DNA of 64,000 bases from Hafnia alvei. Its GTDB lineage: Bacteria; Pseudomonadota; Gammaproteobacteria; Enterobacterales; Enterobacteriaceae. The translations under genes and the position numbers were made by a program. The stretch is from NCBI RefSeq assembly GCF_034424155.1, contig NZ_CP139992.1, forward strand, positions 3,984,012 through 4,048,011. The letters run 5' to 3'. This document shows positions 40,475 to 49,108 of the stretch, piece by piece; position 1 is the first letter of the stretch, and each line of letters begins with the position of its first letter. Below the pieces are notes generated by a model. The model had not been told where the DNA came from and did no database searches. It was given only the letters and a program-made list of their open reading frames with translations.

Positions 40475-40609
40475 GCTCTACCTCACACGGATATCTTATT
40501 GCAACTCAACGGTGGTAAAAGCGTCCAATAGTAGACGCTTTTTACGATAACAACTGATTAACAGTTGAGCAACAAAGATAAGCATAAGATGCGAAGCACC
40601 GCGCAATTA

Positions 40610-41710
40610 TTAACGCGCCTTGGCCATGCACTTCTGCCAGCGCCCATCCACGCGTTTGGCAAACCATGCCGTGGTTAGTTGGCGGGTAATCTTAGGACTT
40701 TCCAGCGTGATCCCCGGCAGGATCTCACGCGGCAGCTTTTTACCACTCGATTTCTCGGCCAGCGCATATACCTGTTTATAGAGTGACGTTTTCTCGAAAT
40801 CGATGCTATCCCCTTTCTCTAACGCTCGGCGGATAGTGGAATCGCTCATATCCAAACGCTTGCCCAGAGAACGCACGGCCAGCTCCGTGGATCCGGGTTT
40901 ATCAGTGCCGTAGTTAATCAAATCGCCATCCAGCGCGAGTTTAATTCCGCTAACGCGGCTGACGGCGCTCTGAAACGCCGCATTCCGGCTGGCGTACCAT
41001 CCGGCATTGAAGTCAGCAAAACGATAGATAGGCTGTGGGTAATTAGCCGGATAGCCAAGCAAATGCAGGGTGCCGAAATAGACACCGCCGCGCCGGCTGA
41101 AAACTTCACGGCGAATCGTTCCGTCGATTTTATACGGATAGCCTTTGGCGTGCGCTTCGGCAAACGCAATGCTGACCTGCATCGGGCCGCCGGTACGTAC
41201 CGGATTCAAACTGCCAAACAGTTTTTGCCCCATTGGCACCATGTCGATAAAGTCATCAAAAATCGCGCTGAGCTCTTTCTCACTACGCACCTTATCTAAG
41301 CGTTCACTATAGCTTTTCCCATTGGGGGATTTGATCAACAGCGCGGTGTGCACCAAAAAGTTGGGGATATGCATCTGATCGGCGCGGCGGTCGATCTCCT
41401 TCCATGCAATTTTCCCCAGTCCCGGCACCTGTGGATCGGCTTGAAAGGTCGACTCCTGCTCGGTCACGGCTAACACCGCACACAAATTTTCTGCGGTTGG
41501 CGCAATATCCTGTGCGGTAAATGCGGCGGCGATATCCGTCGCCCAGCCTTGACTGTCGCGCACGTTATTCGGCATTAGCTTAACCAACTGTGATTTCACA
41601 TCGGCCGGTCGTGGTGCAGGCGTTTGACTGGTTTTGGTTGAGCAGCCAGCCAAGACCAATAGAGCCAATAAACAAACGGGACGTAACGCTACAGCGTGAA
41701 AATTTGGCAT
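40610..41710 (-). CDS. DUF1615-family lipoprotein
   Basis: 366 residues with a lipoprotein signal (PVCLLALLVLAGCS; the Cys is residue 23). The mature part begins with a proline-rich linker and continues as the DUF1615 domain (AVTEQESTFQADPQVPGLGKIAW; GGPMQVSIAFAEAHAKGY; IKLALDGDLINYG). I place the start at ATG 41710 because it opens directly into the signal peptide; the frame extends 47 codons further upstream. The ESTFQADP segment recalls lytic-transglycosylase-like folds, but no function is established. Confidence 0.85.
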   Translation of the reverse strand: MPNFHAVALRPVCLLALLVLAGCSTKTSQTPAPRPADVKSQLVKLMPNNVRDSQGWATDIAAAFTAQDIAPTAENLCAVLAVTEQESTFQADPQVPGLGKIAWKEIDRRADQMHIPNFLVHTALLIKSPNGKSYSERLDKVRSEKELSAIFDDFIDMVPMGQKLFGSLNPVRTGGPMQVSIAFAEAHAKGYPYKIDGTIRREVFSRRGGVYFGTLHLLGYPANYPQPIYRFADFNAGWYASRNAAFQSAVSRVSGIKLALDGDLINYGTDKPGSTELAVRSLGKRLDMSDSTIRRALEKGDSIDFEKTSLYKQVYALAEKSSGKKLPREILPGITLESPKITRQLTTAWFAKRVDGRWQKCMAKAR

Positions 41711-42064
41711 TTTTCTCGAATTATCATAGAGGCAGGAGATAAGGAACGGTAACGCAGATAGCAAGACGGGTCTAGGGTTTGCAACGATGCATGGGTCATA
41801 TCGACCATTTTCGCGAGGTGGATTCCAGATAAAAAAACAAACGCTGCACAACCTCTACAGTCTATTTCATCTTAAAAACAGTCGGAATATAGTTTTCGCG
41901 CTGAGAGACAAACCATTCTCTTCTGAACAAGAATCAAGCCGTCATCTTAGATGAGTGACTACCTCATCAGCGACCAAGGATTGGGTAAAACTGTTAAGTT
42001 CACATATTGTAAACCAAACATTGCTCGTCTATTATGTTCACATGATGTAAACAGAGAGTCTGAC
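41711..42064. other. Divergent region between the DUF1615 gene and higBA
   Basis: It holds the higBA promoter with its two operators (described separately) and, presumably, the lipoprotein promoter. An upstream-extended reading frame into 41951 is open but lies across the higBA operators and is not believed to be translated. Confidence 0.45.
41998..42052 (+). promoter_or_regulatory. higBA promoter with two repeated operators
   Basis: Two 17-base near-identical sites, GTTCACATATTGTAAAC (41998-42014) and GTTCACATGATGTAAAC (42036-42052), each with inverted GTT/AAC ends, flank the -10 element. A -35 TTGTAA (42007-42012) and -10 TATTAT (42030-42035) have 17-base spacing. The sites overlap both promoter elements, fitting autorepression by HigA. 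Confidence 0.7.
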
Positions 42065-42376
42065 ATGCACATCATATCTAGGGATCCGTTTGAAGACGCC
42101 GCGCGAAAATACCCAAACGATGCCGCATCTCTCATAGCAGCATACCGATTGCTTAAAGAGAATGAATTTGAAAGTCCTGCAGAATTACGCAAACTGTTTC
42201 CTAACCTCGATAACTTCAAATATAGGAACAAGTGGTGGGTAATCAACATTGGTGGCAACAATCTGCGGATGATTTCCTACATCAACTTTGTAAACCAGCG
42301 CTTTTACGTCAAACACATCGTCACCCACGCAGAGTATGACAAGCTAACGAGGCAGTACCGGGAGATAAAAGAATGA
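42065..42376 (+). CDS. higB: HigB toxin, mRNA interferase
   Basis: Type II toxin of the RelE superfamily, 103 residues. It matches chromosomal E. coli HigB in the core: EDAARKYPNDAASL, LFPNLDNFKYRNKWWVINIGGNNLRMISYINF, and VKHIVTHAEYDKL (conserved His and Tyr). Such enzymes cut ribosome-bound mRNA. ATG 42065 was chosen from this family start and its position just after the operators. Its last codon overlaps the antitoxin start as ATGA, so the pair is translationally coupled, with the toxin first as is usual for hig loci. Confidence 0.88.
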   Translation: MHIISRDPFEDAARKYPNDAASLIAAYRLLKENEFESPAELRKLFPNLDNFKYRNKWWVINIGGNNLRMISYINFVNQRFYVKHIVTHAEYDKLTRQYREIKE

Positions 42377-42792
42377 TTTTAGAACCGACCAAAGCGCTAG
42401 AGGCCGCAAAAGTATTGGCAGATGCCGTGCCTTTTTTAGGCGGCAATACTTCTGAGGAGGCCTATCGCGATGCGCTCGCTATGGTTGATTATCTTATCGA
42501 GCACGATGACGAAAGCCCGCTAATAGATTTTCTAGCGTTAAAAATTGCTGAATATGAAGATAACAATGAGCGATTTAAAGCCTTCAATCAGGCCGTGACT
42601 GATATGCCTACTGGCGTGGCCGCGCTACGGGTTCTTATCGAACAACATCAGCTTTCCTACTCAGATTTAGCCTCAGAAATTGGTTCAAAAAGCCTCGTCA
42701 GCATGATTTTATCCGGCAAACGCTCATTAACCATTGAGCATATCAAAGCACTCTCAAAGCGCTTTAACGTTAGACCAGACCTGTTTTTCTAA
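42373..42792 (+). CDS. higA: HigA antitoxin
   Basis: Antitoxin and autorepressor, 139 residues. The N-terminal part is acidic and helical (AMVDYLIEHDDESPLIDFL), and the C-terminus is an Xre-type helix-turn-helix (LSYSDLASEIGSKSLVSMILSGKRSLTIEHIKALSKRFNVRPDLFF). It should bind the two 17-base operators upstream of higB. A perfect terminator follows 28 bases after the stop. Confidence 0.88.
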   Translation: MILEPTKALEAAKVLADAVPFLGGNTSEEAYRDALAMVDYLIEHDDESPLIDFLALKIAEYEDNNERFKAFNQAVTDMPTGVAALRVLIEQHQLSYSDLASEIGSKSLVSMILSGKRSLTIEHIKALSKRFNVRPDLFF

Positions 42793-42820
42793 TGCGATTC
42801 GGTCGGTATCAGTATTCGTA

Positions 42821-42847
42821 AAAAAGCCACGTTAAACGTGGCTTTTT
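42821..42847. terminator. Bidirectional terminator between higA and parR
   Basis: AAAAAGCCACG and CGTGGCTTTTT pair around a short TTAAA loop, so both strands end in a U-tract. It closes higBA from the left and the converging parMR operon from the right. Confidence 0.85.
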
Positions 42848-42876
42848 ATTCATGAAAGTCAGGCTAGTTCCCCAAC

Positions 42877-43560
42877 TTAAAAAATCCCTTTCTGACGGAT
42901 TTTTTTCATTTTTTCGGTCGGTGGTGCGATATCAGCCAGATCGACCTCTTCCGCGTTGCCGTTACGGGTTGGCTCTACGACGGCAGGCGCTCGCTGGCTA
43001 AGGCGCAATTGCTGGAGCTGTAAATTTTGCTGTTCCAACAGTTTGCTCATCCGCGCAAGCTCGCTGCGCAGATGCGTAAACTCAGCCTGTTGCTCAGCGC
43101 TAATCCCTTCGGCTTGTATCGTTTCACTGACCGCGGAAGGCGTTGATTCAATGGTTTTAACTTCAGTGATCGACTGCTCAAACACCTGACGCAGTTGCTC
43201 TAACTGCTGTGCCGAGAAATCGGTATTTTGCGCTGAAGACGCCGCTGGAATCTCTACCGGTAAAAGCTCGCAGCGCACCAGTTCTTCAGCCAGTTCGGGC
43301 AGCGTTAAGTGTTCACGCCCTATCGATTCTGCCACATGATGACAGAGCTGCGGGTTGAGCTGATGCAGCTGTAAACCCGCCAGATACACATTACGATGAA
43401 AAGTACGGGTTTCCATATTTACATCGTTGCGATCGCTACCGCTCTGTTTTAGCTGACGATGCAGCTGTTGCAACACCGTCATAGTACGTAAATCGGCCTG
43501 AGACTGAGCGGGGCTGAGATAAAGCGAGAAGTTAACTCGGCTCGTCTGCCCTTTACTCAT
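42877..43560 (-). CDS. ParR/StbB-like partner of ParM
   Basis: 227 residues. The N-terminal region (SRVNFSLYLSPAQSQADLRTMTVLQQLHRQLKQ) looks like a ribbon-helix-helix-type DNA-binding start, as in ParR/StbB adaptors. The middle is Gln/Glu-rich coiled coil (AEQQAEFTHLRSELARMSKLLEQQNLQLQQL), and the end is a short basic tail (MKKIRQKGIF). ParR C-terminal tails bind ParM filaments. It overlaps the parM stop by 8 bases. It is longer than plasmid ParR (about 117 residues), so the assignment rests mainly on linkage. Confidence 0.65.
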   Translation of the reverse strand: MSKGQTSRVNFSLYLSPAQSQADLRTMTVLQQLHRQLKQSGSDRNDVNMETRTFHRNVYLAGLQLHQLNPQLCHHVAESIGREHLTLPELAEELVRCELLPVEIPAASSAQNTDFSAQQLEQLRQVFEQSITEVKTIESTPSAVSETIQAEGISAEQQAEFTHLRSELARMSKLLEQQNLQLQQLRLSQRAPAVVEPTRNGNAEEVDLADIAPPTEKMKKIRQKGIF

Positions 43561-44626
43561 TTTCCTCTACCTCAAGCATCAAAGGCTCTGCCAGCGCATC
43601 GGCCCCAGACTCTGAATGATACAGGCAAATTTCACGCGACAACGCGCTCTGCGGATTATCAATGGTGATAATGCGATCGCCCAGCGTGGAATAGGCTTCG
43701 CGGATCGCTTCTTCCACCAGCGTTGCTCCACCGCCTACCAGATAAACGCGGTTTGGGTTTTTAGCAAACTTCTTCGCTTCATAGGCCACCTGATCGCCTA
43801 GCTCACGAATTTTGGTTTCAATGCGCTGCAAGATGTCTGGAATACGCGTTTCGTCATTCACCACGCTACGCACGAAAGCCATATCGTGACGGCGTTTAAT
43901 CAGCTCATTCGCCACCAAATAGCTTGAATCGCTGTCGGCAGAAGCCAGCGCTTTGCGAATGGCATCCGTCACCATCGCCACACCGATTTCGTTGTTGCCG
44001 TAAATCGCAGATACGTCGTCAAATTCACCGACGATGACGCCCATATCCAACGTTGTACCGCCGCAGTCGACCACTAAAGAGCGGGTGAATTCGCTGGTTT
44101 CAGAATTCAATAAATGTGAAAGCGCCGCAGGCAAACTTTCTGGCATCACCTCAACGCCAACGATTTTGAACAGCTCGCCTTTGTTCAGCGAGATTTCGCG
44201 CATCAGATTGCGGCGTTTGGCTTCAATTTTATCTTCGTTGCGCTGGCAGTCATCGGGGTTATAAAACTGGGTAATCGGCAGCGTCACCACTACGTCAACT
44301 TCACACGGCTCAAGACCGCTTTGCAGCAGGGCATGATGCACCGCCAGCAGATTTAAATCGTCATACTGATACTCGATATGCGTGGTCGATAATGCTTTAT
44401 CGGAGGTCGCATCGTAGGTGTATTTGGTGGTGCCAATGGTGTAGTTGAATACCTTTTGCCCACGCAGCAGGGCCGCACTTTTCCAGTCTTTACGGAATGA
44501 GTTAGGGGAAACAACGGTTTTTAGCGTGCCGTTCTCAATCCAACTGATTTTGACGTTGGTAGAGCCATCATCGATGGCAAATTTCATGCGGGCTTGGGTA
44601 GTCATAGCGTTTGTCTCAATGAGCAT
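43553..44626 (-). CDS. parM: ParM/StbA actin-like DNA segregation ATPase
   Basis: Actin-fold ATPase that polymerises to push DNA copies apart. Similarity to plasmid R1 ParM runs along the chain: FAIDDGSTNVKISW (phosphate 1), SPNSFRKDW, KVFNYTIG, AVHHALLQSGL, VMPESLPAAL, VVDCGGTTLDMGVI (phosphate 2), and YLVGGGATLVEEAI (adenosine motif). 357 residues from ATG 44626; the ATG at 44605 (MTTQARMKFAIDDG) is an equally possible start, since neither has a strong ribosome-binding site. It sits in an otherwise chromosomal setting, with three 14-base iterons upstream. Confidence 0.88.
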   Translation of the reverse strand: MLIETNAMTTQARMKFAIDDGSTNVKISWIENGTLKTVVSPNSFRKDWKSAALLRGQKVFNYTIGTTKYTYDATSDKALSTTHIEYQYDDLNLLAVHHALLQSGLEPCEVDVVVTLPITQFYNPDDCQRNEDKIEAKRRNLMREISLNKGELFKIVGVEVMPESLPAALSHLLNSETSEFTRSLVVDCGGTTLDMGVIVGEFDDVSAIYGNNEIGVAMVTDAIRKALASADSDSSYLVANELIKRRHDMAFVRSVVNDETRIPDILQRIETKIRELGDQVAYEAKKFAKNPNRVYLVGGGATLVEEAIREAYSTLGDRIITIDNPQSALSREICLYHSESGADALAEPLMLEVEENE

Positions 44627-44737
44627 ATTATGTGGGCAAAGCCAGCCATAGCAGAGTGCTTCGATGGGGCTTTGTCTAAAATTTTTAAAACCAATTAACA
44701 GGATATTGGGAGAGGGGATATCGACAGTGATATCTAA

Positions 44738-44779
44738 GCGAATACATCAATGCGAATGAATCAATGTGAATAAATCAAT
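44738..44779. repeat. Three tandem 14-bp iterons upstream of parM, candidate parC centromere
   Basis: GCGAATACATCAAT, GCGAATGAATCAAT and GTGAATAAATCAAT follow one another without spacers. Each differs from the next at two or three positions. They begin 112 bases upstream of parM. Two GATATC sites (44717-44722 and 44729-44734) lie between. Iterons upstream of parM are the ParR-binding centromere in R1-type systems, although R1 has ten repeats of 11 bp. Confidence 0.65.
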
Positions 44780-45047
44780 TGCAGAATATTGCTTCATCTC
44801 CCCGCCATCAGCAGAGATATCCTTAGAAGGTTAAGCGAATTGTATCTTATGCCAGCGACGTATTGAGGAAATGCTAACCGCATTATGATGCATGTCAGAA
44901 AGGTGAGATCTTTAAAAAATAATATTTAAGTTCTGTATTTATTGTGTCGCCATTGATCTTCTATTGCTCCAGCAACATGTTTTATATGGCGTTCAAAATT
45001 AAAGCAGCGGCCCTATTTCTGACCGCTTTGACAATCCTATCGCGCTG
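44780..45047. other. Intergenic region between parM and the cai operon end
   Basis: AT-rich, with no gene seen. No clear terminator for the cai operon was found downstream of 45048, apart from weak inverted repeats. Confidence 0.4.
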
Positions 45048-45269
45048 TTATCCCACGCATGAAGAGACATTTTTCTTGCACCTTGGGCACCACGTTTGGC
45101 ACTGATTCAGCATGCTGTACAGTTGGCCCCTAATGCGCTGTTGGCAGCCCGGACACGTCACATAGCGTGACCCCAGCAAACTTTGCATACCCGCATTGTT
45201 TGCTGAGTTGCTTGCTGAGTTGTTTGCTGTACCGGCGCTCTGCTGCTGTCTCTCCGGCTTACACGCCAT
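45048..45269 (-). CDS. Small zinc-ribbon protein in the caiE position
   Basis: 73 residues. A Ser/Ala/Asn-rich N-terminal half (QQSAGTANNSASNSANNAG) is followed by a two-knuckle zinc ribbon, CPGCQQR...CPRCKK. The ATG at 45269 is 4 bases after the caiD stop, with AAAGGA upstream, so translational coupling is likely. In E. coli this place is taken by caiE, a hexapeptide-repeat transferase-like protein that this is not. I know no named family. A structural or regulatory protein is possible; the start of the frame extends into caiD and is rejected. Confidence 0.6.
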   Translation of the reverse strand: MACKPERQQQSAGTANNSASNSANNAGMQSLLGSRYVTCPGCQQRIRGQLYSMLNQCQTWCPRCKKNVSSCVG

Positions 45270-45273
45270 GAAA

Positions 45274-46056
45274 CTAGCGTCCTTTCCAGACCGGTTCACG
45301 TTTTTCCGCAAAGGCGGTTGGCCCTTCCAGCGCATCTTCAGAGTGCAATACCGATGGATAGTGTTTTAGTTTTCCGCTGCGTGCATGACGATACCCTTCT
45401 TCAACCGCCAGCTCGCTGGTTTCACGATAAATTTCTTTAATCGCCGCGACGGCAAGTGGTGCATTAGCCGCAATTTGCGCCGCCAGTTCGCGGGCATGTG
45501 GCATGAGCTGTTCGCTCTCCACCACCGCATTCACCACGCCCCAGCGCAGCGCTTCCTCCGCGTCCATGCTGCGACCTGTCATCATCATTTCCATCGCAAT
45601 CGCTGGAGGTAAAATCTTCGGCAAACGCAGCATTCCGCCGCTGTCTGGCACAATCCCTAACTTAGCCTCAGGCACTGAAAAACTGGCATTGCGCGAGCAG
45701 ACGATCATATCGGCAGCCAGCGCCAACTCGAACCCGCCGCCAAAGGCATAACCGTTGACCGCCGCGATCACCGGCTTATCCAAATTAAACAGTTCGGTGA
45801 GGCCAGCAAAACCCCCGGGGCCGAAATCAGCATCGGGTGCTTCACCCTCAGCGGCGGCTTTTAAATCCCACCCCGCTGAAAAGAAACGTTCGCCCGCACC
45901 GGTGATAATGGCGACGCGTAGCTCAGGATCGTCACGAAAAGCGATAAAAGCTTCACCCATCGCAAAACTTGTTTTGGCATCAATCGCATTGGCTTTCGGT
46001 CTGTCTAACGTAATTTCTAGAATGTAGCCATTCCGCTTAATATGTAATTCACTCAT
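45274..46056 (-). CDS. caiD: Carnitinyl-CoA dehydratase / crotonobetainyl-CoA hydratase CaiD
   Basis: Crotonase-family enzyme that interconverts L-carnitinyl-CoA and crotonobetainyl-CoA. 260 residues (E. coli 261), nearly identical in the core: [35 protein letters not shown] (CoA and oxyanion hole), [20 protein letters not shown] and [13 protein letters not shown], with the catalytic Glu residues present. It lies 14 bases after caiC and is followed at once by the zinc-ribbon gene. Confidence 0.95.
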   Translation of the reverse strand: MSELHIKRNGYILEITLDRPKANAIDAKTSFAMGEAFIAFRDDPELRVAIITGAGERFFSAGWDLKAAAEGEAPDADFGPGGFAGLTELFNLDKPVIAAVNGYAFGGGFELALAADMIVCSRNASFSVPEAKLGIVPDSGGMLRLPKILPPAIAMEMMMTGRSMDAEEALRWGVVNAVVESEQLMPHARELAAQIAANAPLAVAAIKEIYRETSELAVEEGYRHARSGKLKHYPSVLHSEDALEGPTAFAEKREPVWKGR

Positions 46057-46070
46057 GTTAAGACCTCATC

Positions 46071-47642
46071 TTAATAAGAAACTTCAACCAGGCTTTTTTT
46101 AATTACTTTTCCCGAGCAGCTTCTAGGTAGACTCGTTCTTATTTCAAAGAAAGAGGGAACCTTGAATTTTGCCATGTTATTTTCACAAAACGTGAAGAAC
46201 TCTTTTTCCGTCATAAACTCACCGTCATTTAAAACCACGACGGCTTTTATCGCTTCATCTCGGATCGAATCTTTTAAACCAATCACCGCGACGTCCATAA
46301 TTTTTGGATGGGTTGAGATAATATTTTCTATTTCAACGCAGGAGATATTTTCCCCGCTACGCTTAATCATGTTGCAGCTGCGCTCAACAAAATAAAAATA
46401 CCCGTCATCATCCATATAGCCGTAATCACCGGTACGCAGCCATCCGTCTGCATTCAGGGTTCGCACACTTTCCTGAGGCAGTTTGTAATACTCTTTGAAC
46501 AGCGTTTTTCCCGGAATGCCTTTTATCCAAATTTCACCCGTTTTTCCCTCCGGCATTTCATTGCCTTGCGCATCGCTGATTTGAGCTTCATAGCCCATCC
46601 CCACTCGCCCAATCGACGGCCAGCGGCGCTTATCTCCGGGCCTGTCGCCAATGGCGCCCACAATGGTTTCGGTCATGCCATACGAGGTGAGTAACCGCAC
46701 ACCAAAACGCTGAATAAATTCATCTTTTTCTTGCTCGGACAAATTAAGATAAAACAGCACCTCGCGCAGGTTATGCTGTTTTTCCCACGGCATAGGCGGC
46801 TGCATCATCAGCGTTTTTATCATCAGAGGGATGCATTCCGTCACGGTGGCGCGGTATTGGCATAGCTGCCCCCAAAACGCCCGGGCGCTGTATTTTTCAA
46901 GCAGCACAAAGGTGGCTCCCGCCGTAAATGTGGGCATAGCGGCGGTACACTGACAATCAATGTGAAAGGCTGGCATCGGCGTTAAATAAACGTCATCTGC
47001 CCGTAGTGCGCATTGCCAAGCCGTGTAGTAGCCCGCAAATAACAAATTATGGTGGGTGATCACCACGCCTTTCGGGCTGGAGGTCGTACCAGAGGTAAAA
47101 AGAATTTCCGCCACATCATCGCTATCAAGCTCAACCGAATAGATAAGCGTATCAGGCTGAGTCTTTTGCAATGGGTGAAAATAAAGAACATCGCGGGAAC
47201 TCTGAGGATCTATATCATTATCAATTAAAATAATGGGCCACAAACAAGACGAATTCTTTGACGTGAGGTCGGCGTAGATAGAATAAAATTCCGTGGAGGT
47301 CACCACCATTTTGGCCTCACACTGATTTATGATATAAGCGCTCTCTTCACGTAATAGATTGGCGTTGATAGGCACAACGATTGCACCAATTTTCGCTAAG
47401 CCAAACCAGCAAAATATAAATTCAGCACAGTTATTAAGATGCAGAGCAACTTTATCGTCCTTATTCACACCCAGTGAATGAAATAGATTAGCCGTGCGAT
47501 TAATTTCTTTATTTAACTGAATATAGCTATATTGAGAAACCTGCCTTGCCTGATCTTCGAAGACAAGCGCCGTTTTATCACCGTGCATATCCGCTAAATC
47601 ATCCCAAGCCTGACGCAAGCTTCGTTTGCCTATCATATCCAT
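46071..47642 (-). CDS. caiC: Crotonobetaine/carnitine--CoA ligase CaiC
   Basis: ANL-superfamily adenylating enzyme that makes betainyl-CoA thioesters using ATP. 523 residues (E. coli 517). AMP-binding motifs: [39 protein letters not shown] and [16 protein letters not shown]; the C-terminal Lys is in [15 protein letters not shown]. Good similarity to E. coli CaiC throughout. The start is ATG 47642; a second ATG two codons later is equally possible. 27 bases after caiB. Confidence 0.95.
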   Translation of the reverse strand: MDMIGKRSLRQAWDDLADMHGDKTALVFEDQARQVSQYSYIQLNKEINRTANLFHSLGVNKDDKVALHLNNCAEFIFCWFGLAKIGAIVVPINANLLREESAYIINQCEAKMVVTSTEFYSIYADLTSKNSSCLWPIILIDNDIDPQSSRDVLYFHPLQKTQPDTLIYSVELDSDDVAEILFTSGTTSSPKGVVITHHNLLFAGYYTAWQCALRADDVYLTPMPAFHIDCQCTAAMPTFTAGATFVLLEKYSARAFWGQLCQYRATVTECIPLMIKTLMMQPPMPWEKQHNLREVLFYLNLSEQEKDEFIQRFGVRLLTSYGMTETIVGAIGDRPGDKRRWPSIGRVGMGYEAQISDAQGNEMPEGKTGEIWIKGIPGKTLFKEYYKLPQESVRTLNADGWLRTGDYGYMDDDGYFYFVERSCNMIKRSGENISCVEIENIISTHPKIMDVAVIGLKDSIRDEAIKAVVVLNDGEFMTEKEFFTFCENNMAKFKVPSFFEIRTSLPRSCSGKVIKKSLVEVSY

Positions 47643-47669
47643 ATCTATCTACCCAAATAATTTCAGTGC

Positions 47670-48875
47670 CTAGTCAGCCTTGGCTAAACCTTTAGCCACC
47701 AGCGTTTCAATGTCGGCATCAGAATAACCAATACTGGCAAGAATGGCCGCGGTATCCATGCCGTGCGTTGGCATTCCACGCCAAATTTGCCCTGGGTTAT
47801 TCTTAAACTTCGGCATAACATTTGGCCCTTTGTAGGTACGGCCATCGATGGTGTTCCACGTCGTGAGAGATTCACGGGCGATATACTGTGGATTGCTTTC
47901 TAATTCAGGGATGGTCAGGACTTTTGCCGAGGCAATATTGAGTTCAGCAAAGCGCGCCAGCGCCTCTTCATACGGCTTCGTCGCCAAATATTCATCCAGT
48001 TTGGCTTCAACCAGCTCACCAAACGGGCATTCAACGCGATGGATTAACTGTGTGCCGACAGGGATTTCAGGCGTGCCCAGCAGGTGCGCAATGCCCATAT
48101 CCTCAAACATTCCCTGCATTTGGTTAACGCCAACCAGCTCCATCACAATGTAACCATCTTGGCATTTGTACAGACCACAGCCCGCGTAGTACGGATCTTT
48201 GCCTTTGGTCATACGTGGGCATACTTCGCCGCCGTTGAAGTAGTCCATCATGAAGTACTGCCCCATGCGCAGCATCACTTCATACATCGCCACATCAATA
48301 CTTTCGCCCACGCCCGTTTGCTGCATTTTATACAACGCCGCCAGCGCCGAGGTGGTCGCCGTCAGGCCGGAGAAATAATCGGCGGTATATGGGAATGCAG
48401 GCATCGGCTGATCTTTATCACCGTTTTGGATCAGGTATCCGCTGAATGCCTGCGCAATGGTGTTGTAAGCCGCCAAATTGGTGTATTCCGGCGTGCCGTA
48501 CTGACCAAAACCTGACAGGTGCACAATAATCAGCTTGGGATTTCGTTCCCAAAGCACTTCATCGCTAATACCACGACGCGCAAAGGCGGGGCCTTTACTG
48601 GCTTCAATAAATATATCGGTGGTTTCCATCAGCTTTAAGAAAGCTTCACGCCCTTCGTCTTTAAAGATATTCAGCGACAGCGCATGTAAATTACGGCGTG
48701 AAAGCTGAGGATAGTTTGGCTGAATACGGATCGTATCGCCGTAGGAGACATTTTCGATCCAAATAACTTCAGCGCCCCACTCGGCAAACATTTGCCCTGC
48801 AAAAGGGCCTGCGATTTCAATTCCAGAAAAGACCACGCGTAAACCCGCCAGCGGGCCAAATGTTGGCATAGACAT
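47670..48875 (-). CDS. caiB: L-carnitine CoA-transferase CaiB
   Basis: Class III CoA transferase that moves CoA between gamma-butyrobetainyl-CoA or crotonobetainyl-CoA and carnitine. 401 residues (E. coli 405). The catalytic Asp is in [26 protein letters not shown]. The start was set at ATG 48875 (AAGGA 6 bases upstream; [16 protein letters not shown] matches the E. coli N-terminus). The frame runs on upstream into a repeat element and is not believed there. The 233-base gap to caiA is filled by that repeat. Confidence 0.95.
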   Translation of the reverse strand: MSMPTFGPLAGLRVVFSGIEIAGPFAGQMFAEWGAEVIWIENVSYGDTIRIQPNYPQLSRRNLHALSLNIFKDEGREAFLKLMETTDIFIEASKGPAFARRGISDEVLWERNPKLIIVHLSGFGQYGTPEYTNLAAYNTIAQAFSGYLIQNGDKDQPMPAFPYTADYFSGLTATTSALAALYKMQQTGVGESIDVAMYEVMLRMGQYFMMDYFNGGEVCPRMTKGKDPYYAGCGLYKCQDGYIVMELVGVNQMQGMFEDMGIAHLLGTPEIPVGTQLIHRVECPFGELVEAKLDEYLATKPYEEALARFAELNIASAKVLTIPELESNPQYIARESLTTWNTIDGRTYKGPNVMPKFKNNPGQIWRGMPTHGMDTAAILASIGYSDADIETLVAKGLAKAD

Positions 48876-48931
48876 AAAATATTCCTTCACAATGAGAGAT
48901 GGTGTAGTCACTACAACACCGCCTTTTAACC

Positions 48932-49085
48932 CGAGATACCCGGGCATAGCGCACCGCGGGGCCGTTATGGAACACATCCTTGTGTTCCCCCCTACGGGCC
49001 AACGCTAAAGCGTTGTTCAACTTTGCTCCAGACAAAGTAGTCAGCGGGCAAGCCCGCTACGACCCCATCGGTACGCTCTCCCTAA
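48932..49085 (-). repeat. Copy 2 of the ~150-bp multi-hairpin repeat, inside the cai operon
   Basis: Reverse-oriented copy of the element at 10313-10462. The central 80 bases, including GGAACACAAGGATGTGTTCC and ACGCTTTAGCGTTGGCCCG, are nearly identical; the outer hairpin differs (TAGCGGGCTTGCCCGCT here). It lies between caiA and caiB and would be transcribed as part of the operon message. Confidence 0.85.
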
Positions 49086-49108
49086 TATCTGACTTAATCT
49101 GTTGTCTA

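Noticed and set aside
41951..42064. 38-codon N-terminal extension of HigB
   Set aside because: It would require translation from upstream of the higBA promoter and across both operators; the family start is at 42065.
48817..49035. Small minus-strand open frame overlapping the caiB upstream region
   Set aside because: It is formed by the non-coding hairpin repeat, and the same region in copy 1 does not keep an equivalent protein.
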